Positions 51,455-58,213 of a stretch of DNA of 64,000 nucleotides are shown here, piece by piece. A model generated the notes under the pieces. The model was not told the DNA's origin. It saw only the letters and a program-made list of their open reading frames with translations, and searched no databases. The position numbers were made by a program, and so were the translations under genes. The stretch lies in the NCBI RefSeq assembly GCF_026278245.1, contig NZ_CP111079.1, forward strand, positions 560,501 to 624,500, read 5' to 3'. The DNA comes from Pontibacter kalidii (GTDB taxonomy: Bacteria > Bacteroidota > Bacteroidia > Cytophagales > Hymenobacteraceae). Position 1 is the first letter of the stretch. Every line of letters begins with the position of its first letter.

Positions 51455-52842
51455 AAATCCGCTCTAAACTGACGCTGCAGTTCGCCAGTATCTTTGCTCT
51501 GATCCTGGTGCTTTTCTCGCTGGTCGTCTACTATTTTACCTCCCTTTACCGGCAGGACGATTTCTACAAGCGCATCCTGAATCGCGCGGAGGTGGCGGCC
51601 CGGCACGTACTGGAGGCCGATGAGGTAGGGGCAGCGGCACGGCGGCAGAACATGATCGACTTTTACCACGAGCTTCCGCATGAGGCTGTCCGGATCTACA
51701 ACAGGAGCGGCGAGCTGGTATTCTCCCACGGCGACGGCAACCTGGGCATCACGCCCGCCATACTGGAGCGCCTGCTGCAGGATGGGGCCGTGGAGTACGA
51801 CAGCGACGTGCGGCAGGTGGTGGGCATCTGCTACCAGGATAACGGCGAGGAATACGCGGTGCTGGCCTCCAGCATCGATGCCTATAGTCTGCGCAAGCTT
51901 CAGAATCTGAAGATTATACTGATCGTAGGCATGCTGGGATCCGTGGTGGTGGTGGTGCTGGCAGGGTGGATTTTTGCCAAGCAAGCGCTGCGCCCCATCA
52001 CCAAGGTCGTGAGCGAGGTGGAGAAGATCAGCGCCAGCGACTTGCACCTGCGCCTGAGCAACGCCGACGGCAAAGATGAGCTCTCGCACCTGGCGCAGAC
52101 CTTTAACAAGATGCTCGACCGCCTGGAGCTTTCCTTCGAGATGCAGAGCACCTTTGTCTCCAACGCCTCGCACGAGCTGCGCACACCCCTTACCGCCATG
52201 ATAGGGGAGCTGGAGGTGGCCCTGATGAAGCCGCGTGAGCCGGAGGAGTACCAGCGGGTGCTGCAGAGCACCCTGGAGGATGCCCGCCTGCTCACCGAAC
52301 TCTCGAACGGCCTGCTGCAGATTGCCCAGGCAAGTATAGATAACGCCAAGATCAAGCAGACGCTGCTGCGCTTCGACGAACTGTTGTGGATGGCCCGCGA
52401 CCAGGCCCTGAAGCGCCAGCCACAGGCCCGTATCGATATAGACTTTGCCAGCTTCCCGGACGATGAGAAACGCCTGATGGTGCAGGGCAACGAGGCTCTC
52501 TTGCTGATTGCGGTGGTAAACGTGCTGGAAAATGCCATCAAGTTCTCGCCGAATGGGCGGGCGGCCATCGGGCAGATAGAGGTGCAGCAGCGCGATGTGG
52601 TGCTGCGCGTGCAGGACCATGGCCTGGGCATTGCCCCCGAGGACCTGAAGCACGTGTTCGTCCCTTTCTTCCGGGCCGAGAATGTGCGCAACATTACGGG
52701 GCACGGCATCGGACTGCCGCTGGCAGAGCGTATCCTGAAGCTGCACAGGGGCAGCATTGCGGTGCATTCGCAGATCAACAAGGGCACTGAGGTAACTATC
52801 TCGCTACCCCAGGCTTTCGCAACGATTCCTGCCCACCCGTGA
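51451..52842 (+). CDS. Sensor histidine kinase
   Basis: A 463-residue membrane kinase. N-terminal helix (FASIFALILVLFSLVVYYFT), periplasmic domain about 30-150, second helix (ILIVGMLGSVVVVVLAGWIF), HAMP, HisKA with His241 (SNASHELRTPLTAMI) and HATPase with Asn361 (NVLENAIKFSPNG), then GLGIAPEDL and GIGLPLAERI. ATGA overlap with its regulator. The signal is unknown; a divergent CDF gene hints at metals, the downstream SulP/carbonic anhydrase at anions. Confidence 0.95.
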   Translation: MKIRSKLTLQFASIFALILVLFSLVVYYFTSLYRQDDFYKRILNRAEVAARHVLEADEVGAAARRQNMIDFYHELPHEAVRIYNRSGELVFSHGDGNLGITPAILERLLQDGAVEYDSDVRQVVGICYQDNGEEYAVLASSIDAYSLRKLQNLKIILIVGMLGSVVVVVLAGWIFAKQALRPITKVVSEVEKISASDLHLRLSNADGKDELSHLAQTFNKMLDRLELSFEMQSTFVSNASHELRTPLTAMIGELEVALMKPREPEEYQRVLQSTLEDARLLTELSNGLLQIAQASIDNAKIKQTLLRFDELLWMARDQALKRQPQARIDIDFASFPDDEKRLMVQGNEALLLIAVVNVLENAIKFSPNGRAAIGQIEVQQRDVVLRVQDHGLGIAPEDLKHVFVPFFRAENVRNITGHGIGLPLAERILKLHRGSIAVHSQINKGTEVTISLPQAFATIPAHP

Positions 52843-52882
52843 TTTTAATTCCCTTTTAATGTCTTTTTAATTTCCCCTTAAT
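52843..52882 (+). promoter_or_regulatory. Four direct repeats TTTTAAT with exact 11-bp period (response-regulator operator)
   Basis: TTTTAAT begins at 52843, 52854 and 52865, and a degenerate CCTTAAT at 52876, so all four are spaced exactly 11 bp (one helical turn). They end 10 bp before a TAGGTTTG promoter box. This is the form of OmpR/PhoB-type activator sites. It overlaps the end region of the kinase gene, directly upstream of the SulP gene. Confidence 0.8.
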
Positions 52883-52892
52883 CCCGGCAGCG

Positions 52893-52900
52893 TAGGTTTG
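52893..52900 (+). promoter_or_regulatory. Predicted -7 box (TAGGTTTG) of the SulP/carbonic anhydrase operon
   Basis: TAGGTTTG fits TAnnTTTG; the operator repeats occupy the -33 region, consistent with an activator-dependent promoter. Confidence 0.75.
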
Positions 52901-52992
52901 TGCCAGTTAGGTGAGACAAGCTATTCTGCGCTTGCACCTTAGCGTGAGCGGGTGCAGGTGTGGAAGCTTGCCGAACAAGATCAGAATTAAAT

Positions 52993-54564
52993 ATGACAGA
53001 AAAAGGAGAAAGAAGAAACTACTTGGCTACCCTGGGAAAGGATTTCCCCTCTGGGTTGGTCGTATTCTTAGTGGCGCTGCCACTGTGTCTGGGCATTGCG
53101 CTGGCCTCCGGCGCACCCTTGTTTGCCGGTATCATCACGGGTGTAGTAGGGGGTGTGGTAGTGGCCTGGCTCAGCGGCTCACAGCTGAGCGTAAGCGGTC
53201 CGGCTGCCGGCCTAACGGTCATCGTGCTGAACGGTATCGAGGCGCTGCAAACCTACGAGGCGTTCCTGCTGGCCGTGGTGCTGGCCGGTGTGCTGCAGTT
53301 GGTGCTGGGCTTTCTGAAGGCCGGGGTGATCGGGCTATACTTCCCTTCCTCCGTTATCAAAGGCATGCTGGCTGCCATCGGTCTTATCCTTATCCTGAAG
53401 CAGATTCCGCACTTCATGGGTGCCGATGATGACTTCTTTGGCGAGATGCGGTTCTTCCAGCCTGACGGGCGCACCACCTTCTCCGAGATTGGCCACGCGT
53501 TCTCAGCCATCAACCTGGGCGCTTTGATGATAGGCGCTATTTCGCTAGCCATACTTATCGGCTGGGATACAAAGGCGCTGAAAAAGTATAAATTCTTTAA
53601 GCTGGTGCCGGGGGCGCTGGTGGTGGTGCTTCTATCCATCGCCCTGAACGAGCTGTTCAAGGCTTCCTTCCCCGGGCTTGTAGTGGGGGCGCAGCACCTG
53701 GTAAGCCTGCCGGTGATCGGCTCTGTCTCGGAACTGGGGCAGGAGCTTCGCTTCCCCGACCTGTCGGCCTTCGCCAACCCGCAGCTGTACGTGGTGGCCT
53801 TTACCATTGCCATCGTTGCGAGCCTGGAAACGCTACTAAGCGTGGAGGCGATCGATAAGCTGGATCCGCACAAGCGCCGCACCCCTAACAACCGGGAGCT
53901 GATGGCGCAGGGCGTGGGTAACATCACAGCGGGCCTGATTGGCGGTTTGCCCATGACCGCGGTGATCGTGCGCGGCTCTGCTAACGTGGCCTCAGGCGCC
54001 GAGTCCAAGATGTCTGCCTTTATACATGGCCTTTTCCTGCTGCTGTCGGTGCTGTTTCTGGCCAGCTTCCTGAACCTGATCCCGCTCTCGGCGCTGGCTG
54101 CCGTGCTGCTGGTGGTAGGTTTCAAGCTCACCAAGCCCGTACTTTATAAAACGCAGCTGAGGCTGGGGCATGAGCAGTTCATCCCCTTCATCGTTACTAT
54201 TCTCGCCATCCTGTTCACCGACCTGCTGGTTGGTATCTGCGTGGGCCTTGCCGTGGGTGTGTTCTACATCCTGAAGGCCAACTATAAATCGCCCTACTTC
54301 TTCCACAAGGAGGAGCACCGGGAGCGCGAGATTATCCGCATTAAACTAAGCGAGCACGTGTCGTTTCTCAACAAGGCCAGCATCGTGCTTACCCTGGACC
54401 ACATGCCCCGAAACAGCCACGTGATCATAGACGGAGAGAACTCCGAGTACATAGACTACGATGTGCTGGAAGCGATACAGACGTTCAAGAAAACCGCGCA
54501 TGAGCGTAATATACAGGTGGAGCTGATCAATATTAAAGATGTGGCCGTATTGGATCTGCATTAA
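52993..54564 (+). CDS. SulP-family anion transporter (probable bicarbonate uptake) with STAS-like tail
   Basis: A 523-residue membrane protein. I start at 52993 (MTEKGERRNYLATLGKDFPS). About 11-12 helices follow with SulP blocks (DFPSGLVVFLVALPLCLGIA, GSQLSVSGPAAGLTVIVLN, LPMTAVIVRGSANVASGAES). The tail (VSFLNKASIVLTLDHMPRN, HVIIDGENSEYIDYDVLEAI) is a short STAS-like domain. The carbonic anhydrase gene starts 55 nt later. SulP next to beta-carbonic anhydrase is a known pairing for bicarbonate transport, so I favour bicarbonate over sulfate despite the sulfur genes elsewhere in the window. Confidence 0.9.
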   Translation: MTEKGERRNYLATLGKDFPSGLVVFLVALPLCLGIALASGAPLFAGIITGVVGGVVVAWLSGSQLSVSGPAAGLTVIVLNGIEALQTYEAFLLAVVLAGVLQLVLGFLKAGVIGLYFPSSVIKGMLAAIGLILILKQIPHFMGADDDFFGEMRFFQPDGRTTFSEIGHAFSAINLGALMIGAISLAILIGWDTKALKKYKFFKLVPGALVVVLLSIALNELFKASFPGLVVGAQHLVSLPVIGSVSELGQELRFPDLSAFANPQLYVVAFTIAIVASLETLLSVEAIDKLDPHKRRTPNNRELMAQGVGNITAGLIGGLPMTAVIVRGSANVASGAESKMSAFIHGLFLLLSVLFLASFLNLIPLSALAAVLLVVGFKLTKPVLYKTQLRLGHEQFIPFIVTILAILFTDLLVGICVGLAVGVFYILKANYKSPYFFHKEEHREREIIRIKLSEHVSFLNKASIVLTLDHMPRNSHVIIDGENSEYIDYDVLEAIQTFKKTAHERNIQVELINIKDVAVLDLH

Positions 54565-54619
54565 GTATAAAAAGGAATATAAACAGATAAGAGGATTAAA
54601 ATAAAGCAAACGTTATTTT

Positions 54620-55261
54620 ATGGAGAAGATATTTGAGAACAATAAGAAATGGGTTGCCGAAAAGCTGGCCGGGGACAGTGATTTCTTTACCAAGCTTGCT
54701 AACGGCCAAAAGCCGCGCTACCTCTACATTGGCTGCTCCGACAGCCGCGTGCCTGTAAACGAAATTACCGGTACGGGTCCGGGCGAGATATTTGTGCATC
54801 GTAACATTGCCAACATGGTGGTGCACTCGGACATAAACATGCTGTCGGTGCTGCAGTATGCCGTGGAGGTGCTGAAGGTGAAGGACGTGATCGTGTGCGG
54901 CCACTACGGCTGTGGCGGTGTGGCCGCGGCTGCTAGTAACAAGCAGTTTGGGCTGATGGACAACTGGCTGCGCAACATCAAGGACGTGATCCGCCTGCAC
55001 GAGGAGGAACTGATGAGCATGGAGGATGAGGAGCAGCGCCAGCGCCGCCTGGTGGAGCTCAACATCATAGAGCAGGTGCATAACCTGTCGAAGACGTCTA
55101 TTATCCAGAACGCCATGCTGAGCGATAATGCCCCGAGGCTTTGGGGGCTGGTGTATGATATCCGGGAAGGCCTGCTGCGCGACCTGAAAGTGGGGGAGAA
55201 GGATTTCCAGCAGTACGACCACATCTACAGCGTAACCGGTGACATGACCACTACTACCTAA
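54620..55261 (+). CDS. Beta-class carbonic anhydrase
   Basis: A 213-residue enzyme. Zinc ligands Cys39 (YIGCSDSRVP), His95 and Cys98 (VCGHYGCGGV), with the Asp41/Arg43 dyad, all present. ITGTGPGEIFVHRNIANMV is the family block. It interconverts CO2 and bicarbonate in the cytoplasm, most likely working with the upstream SulP transporter under control of the neighbouring two-component system. Confidence 0.96.
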   Translation: MEKIFENNKKWVAEKLAGDSDFFTKLANGQKPRYLYIGCSDSRVPVNEITGTGPGEIFVHRNIANMVVHSDINMLSVLQYAVEVLKVKDVIVCGHYGCGGVAAAASNKQFGLMDNWLRNIKDVIRLHEEELMSMEDEEQRQRRLVELNIIEQVHNLSKTSIIQNAMLSDNAPRLWGLVYDIREGLLRDLKVGEKDFQQYDHIYSVTGDMTTTT

Positions 55262-55287
55262 GTGCCTTTTGTTTATGTTTAGTTGAT

Positions 55288-55325
55288 AAGCGCCTCCCAA
55301 TTTTAGGGGAGGCGCTTTGTTTTTG
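55288..55325 (+). terminator. Terminator of the SulP/carbonic anhydrase operon
   Basis: AAGCGCCTCCC (55288-55298) with GGGAGGCGCTT (55307-55317), then TGTTTTTGT. Confidence 0.9.
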
Positions 55326-55335
55326 TCTATACTCT

Positions 55336-55944
55336 CTAGAAGCCCGGCACGTAGCTCAAGGTAAGCTGGAAGGAGGTGTTGCGGCGCTCACGCCCCTCAT
55401 AGGCTCCCTCGTCGTCTATGTTCTTCAGGCCGCCGTTGTAGCGCAGACCCAGCCCGATGCCGCTCGGAGCCCGGTAGCCAAGTCCGGCAGCGTAGCCAAA
55501 GTCAATAGGATAGGGGTCGTCCGTGATGTCGGTCTCAGTGGTGGTCGTGGTATTAGCCCGGCTAACCTCCCGGATGCGCTTGGCCTTTACCAGGAACGAT
55601 GCCTGCGGTCCCAGCTCAAAAAACAGGCCGCTCACCTGCAGGTGCAGCAGCACCGGAATATCCAGGTAGTTCAGGCGCAGGCGATCCTCTGTTTCAATAT
55701 CATTGGTGTTGAACGTATACCTGGAGCCTTTGGAGGTATACAGCACCTCTGTCTGGATGCCGATCAGCTCGTTAAAACCGTGGCGGGCCGTAATACCGGC
55801 CGTATAGCCTGGGCGGTAGTCATAGTTGTTGGCATGTTCGCCCCTGAGGGTGCCAAGGTTCAGGCCGGCTTTTACGCCCATGGACTGGGCACTGGCTGCG
55901 CCAGCCAGCAGAGAAAGGCCTACGCCAAGGATAAATTTCTTCAT
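55336..55944 (-). CDS. Outer-membrane beta-barrel protein (porin-like, OMP_b-brl_2 type)
   Basis: A 202-residue protein. I start at 55944, where MKKFILGVGLSLLAGAASAQ is a signal peptide; the longer frame to 56,052 is non-coding. Typical barrel strands: MGVKAGLNLGTLRGEH, YTAGITARHGFNELIGIQTE, YLDIPVLLHLQVSGLFFELG, with a terminal aromatic (LSYVPGF). It belongs to the small PorT/outer-membrane-barrel class of Bacteroidota. No substrate can be inferred. Confidence 0.88.
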   Translation of the reverse strand: MKKFILGVGLSLLAGAASAQSMGVKAGLNLGTLRGEHANNYDYRPGYTAGITARHGFNELIGIQTEVLYTSKGSRYTFNTNDIETEDRLRLNYLDIPVLLHLQVSGLFFELGPQASFLVKAKRIREVSRANTTTTTETDITDDPYPIDFGYAAGLGYRAPSGIGLGLRYNGGLKNIDDEGAYEGRERRNTSFQLTLSYVPGF

Positions 55945-56051
55945 GATAAAGTATAAATTAAAAGCTTTTAAATAGCGGGTAAGGCTGCAGTAGGCTGCCC
56001 TGCTGCCCGCAAAAGTATAAAAAGCTTTGAATATAGCCAGCCTAAAATGCA

Positions 56052-56083
56052 AAAAGCCCTGCTACAGCTGTAGCAGGGCTTTT
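56052..56083 (-). terminator. Terminator of the SWFGD-repeat gene
   Basis: A 32-nt perfect palindrome; arm AAAAGCCCTGCTACAG with its exact complement. On the - strand TTTTT follows the stem. It lies 78 nt after the stop codon. Confidence 0.88.
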
Positions 56084-56160
56084 GTGTGGCGCTTTTGCCA
56101 CTATCTTTCAGGAAAGCTTACCGACGGTAGCCGCTGGGAAGCGGCCGCCTGTCTGTGTGC

Positions 56161-57162
56161 CTACCATTCATAATCTCTTCTCGAAGATGATCCGTAAGAG
56201 TAGGGAGGTCCGCCATAGGTGTTTCCGTACCCACTTGAGCTTCCATACCGGTTGCCGGTATGGAAGTCGCGGTCCCTGTCGCGGTCACGCATCTCGTCCA
56301 TTCTTCTGCGGCGCTCGGCCTCCTCATCCCCGAACCAGGACTTTACCTCGTCGCCGGCGCGGTCAAAGAAGCCTCTGTCGTCATCACGGTCTCGGTCCCT
56401 GTCGTGGCCGGAAGAATAGCGGTCTCTGTCGTAGCTGCTGCTGCCGTAGCCGGATGAGCCGTAGCTGCCTCTTCCGGAGGAGCCATAGTTGCTGGTAGTA
56501 TAGCCTGTGCCGTACGTGCCGCTGCCATAGCCTGAGGATCCGCTACCGCTGCCGTAGTTGCTGCCATAGCCTGAGGATCCGCTGCCGTAGTTGCTGCTGC
56601 CGTAATTTCCGCTATAGTTAGAGCCGCTGCTGTACGAAGAGCCTGGGCTGTAGGACGAACCGGAACCATAGGAAGAGCCGGAACCGGAACCGGATGAACG
56701 GCCATAGTTAGAGGAGCCATAGTTGCTGCCGCTCCAACGGTCGCTGTCACGGTCGCGCATCTCATCTCTTCTTCTGCGGCGCTCGGCGTCATCATCGCCA
56801 AACCAGGATCTTACCTCGTCCTTAGAGCGGTCCCACGTGTCGCGTTCGCCTCGGTGGCTTCTGTCACGATCGTAGTCGGAGCTATAGCCTGAAGAGCCGT
56901 AGCCGTAGTTGGAGGAACCGGTGCCGGCCGAGCGGCCGTAGGATGAGGTATTGCCGTAGCCTGAGCTGGAGTAGGCATCCGTGCCGGAGCCCAGATCAGA
57001 TCTGCGGCTGCCGTAGCCACTGGATGAGCTATCGTAGCCAGTGCGGCGGTTGCGGTTTGTTATGTCGAAATCGTTCGAATAGTAGTTTCTGGCAGATCCT
57101 CTTGACTGGGACCTGTCGTTGTCGTTGAACGGGTTGTAACCCGAGTTTTCATAGCTTCTCAT
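56161..57162 (-). CDS. Disordered Gly/Ser/Tyr-rich protein with two SWFGD segments
   Basis: A 333-residue low-complexity protein (start at 57162, MRSYENSGYNPFNDNDRSQS). Two copies of a charged segment, DEVRSWFGDDDAERRRRRDE and DEVKSWFGDEEAERRRRMDE, each followed by MRDRDxDR, are separated and flanked by tandem SSGYGSSNYG-type repeats. The SWFGD segment occurs in proteins named after it; its function is not established. There is no signal or membrane helix. The Tyr/Gly/Ser linkers resemble phase-separating or nucleic-acid-associated tails. Nucleotide repeats make the region prone to length variation. Confidence 0.82.
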   Translation of the reverse strand: MRSYENSGYNPFNDNDRSQSRGSARNYYSNDFDITNRNRRTGYDSSSSGYGSRRSDLGSGTDAYSSSGYGNTSSYGRSAGTGSSNYGYGSSGYSSDYDRDRSHRGERDTWDRSKDEVRSWFGDDDAERRRRRDEMRDRDSDRWSGSNYGSSNYGRSSGSGSGSSYGSGSSYSPGSSYSSGSNYSGNYGSSNYGSGSSGYGSNYGSGSGSSGYGSGTYGTGYTTSNYGSSGRGSYGSSGYGSSSYDRDRYSSGHDRDRDRDDDRGFFDRAGDEVKSWFGDEEAERRRRMDEMRDRDRDRDFHTGNRYGSSSGYGNTYGGPPYSYGSSSRRDYEW

Positions 57163-57730
57163 AGGTTCTATTAGTTTTAATTTAAAGATATTACTTACAT
57201 GCAATAGCAAGTGCCGAAAGCAGAAGCATCAGATACTAAATGCTTTCGACGTATTTTTCTACGGTGAGCAGGATGATATGTTATATTATCGCCTGTTTTC
57301 AGAGCCCCACAGCCTTTTACCCTCCTTCAGGCCGTCACAGTAATCCTACTCTGTACGCTAGCAATGAATTAGTAAGACAGATGCAGTGCAATTCCATGTA
57401 AGCATGACTGTATAAGTATAATACATTATTGGTATTCTAAAAATTGTATTTACTCTATGTGTTTTGTTGTATCTAATTTCACACAGTTTATTAATTAGTG
57501 TGTAACTATATGTGTCTGAGTTGATACTGGTGGTGTTTGGACGATTTTTATTGTACTTCATTTATTTGTCTAATTGTAATTTTTTATAGTAAAGCGTTAG
57601 GTTTATTGTTTGGGCTTATATAATTTTGTGGCGTGTTGGAATTATGTGGCAGCAGAAATGGTTGAGCCAGGAGTGCAATTTATACTGCGGACTACCCGTT
57701 TACGGCACGATACTTTTAGTCATATTACCT
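57163..57730. other. AT-rich 568-bp spacer
   Basis: Much lower GC than its surroundings, especially 57,360-57,640. A 67-codon - strand frame (57358-57561) has no recognisable features and I do not call it. It probably holds divergent promoters for the SWFGD and lipoprotein genes. An acquired remnant is possible. Confidence 0.55.
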
Positions 57731-58132
57731 ATGAAACTTAAAACTTTGCTGGCCTCTATGGTTGCTGTTGTTACATTTACAGCCTGTGAGGACATCTTTG
57801 AGGGGGGAAACCTTCAACCAGATGGTTCTACCCCGAGCTTAACCATCAACAACCCTGGTAAAAACCAGGCCATTACTGTCACAGGCGGCCTGCGTGTAAA
57901 CATCACAGCCGTTGACAAAGACAATGTAGAAAACCTGAACTTCACGCTGAGAGGCGAGACGGCCGAGAAAGCAGTGCTGAATTTCAGTACCCGGCCAGGC
58001 AAGAAAGTGGTGGAGTTTGATACGACACTTAACGTTGGCGGCATCGCGCCGGGCACCTATAAGCTTATTGTAGCGGCCACCGACAAGCGCACGAACCTAA
58101 GCACCAGAGAGGTAACGGTTAACGTGAAGTAA
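57731..58132 (+). CDS. Small lipoprotein with DUF4625-like beta-sandwich
   Basis: A 133-residue lipoprotein. I start at 57731 (MKLKTLLASMVAVVTFTACED, lipobox TFTAC). The rest is an Ig-like beta fold (SLTINNPGKNQAITVTGGLR, NINFTLRGE-like NLNFTLRGETAEKAVLNFST, GTYKLIVAATDKRTNLSTRE), as in the DUF4625 family. Function unknown. A strong bidirectional terminator follows. Confidence 0.8.
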   Translation: MKLKTLLASMVAVVTFTACEDIFEGGNLQPDGSTPSLTINNPGKNQAITVTGGLRVNITAVDKDNVENLNFTLRGETAEKAVLNFSTRPGKKVVEFDTTLNVGGIAPGTYKLIVAATDKRTNLSTREVTVNVK

Positions 58133-58154
58133 TCCTGATTATACTTTTCCTGAT

Positions 58155-58190
58155 AAAAAGGCGGCTCCGAGTAATCGGAGCCGCCTTTTT
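58155..58190. terminator. Bidirectional terminator between lipoprotein and topB
   Basis: AAAAAGGCGGCTCCGA-GTAA-TCGGAGCCGCCTTTTT, 16-bp perfect stem with T-tracts on both strands, between convergent genes ending at 58,132 and 58,214. Confidence 0.95.
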
Positions 58191-58213
58191 ATTTATGCTA
58201 CTGGCATGGCCAC

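Noticed and set aside
51424..52767. 447-codon open frame on the - strand
   Set aside because: Antisense to the histidine kinase; composition typical of a GC-rich shadow frame.
52993..54564. SulP gene as the sulfate transporter of the sulfur island
   Set aside because: It lies 15 kb away, next to a carbonic anhydrase and under a different promoter, which fits bicarbonate better; sulfate is not excluded.
57358..57561. 67-codon - strand frame in the AT-rich patch
   Set aside because: Composition of translated AT-rich spacer; no features of a protein.
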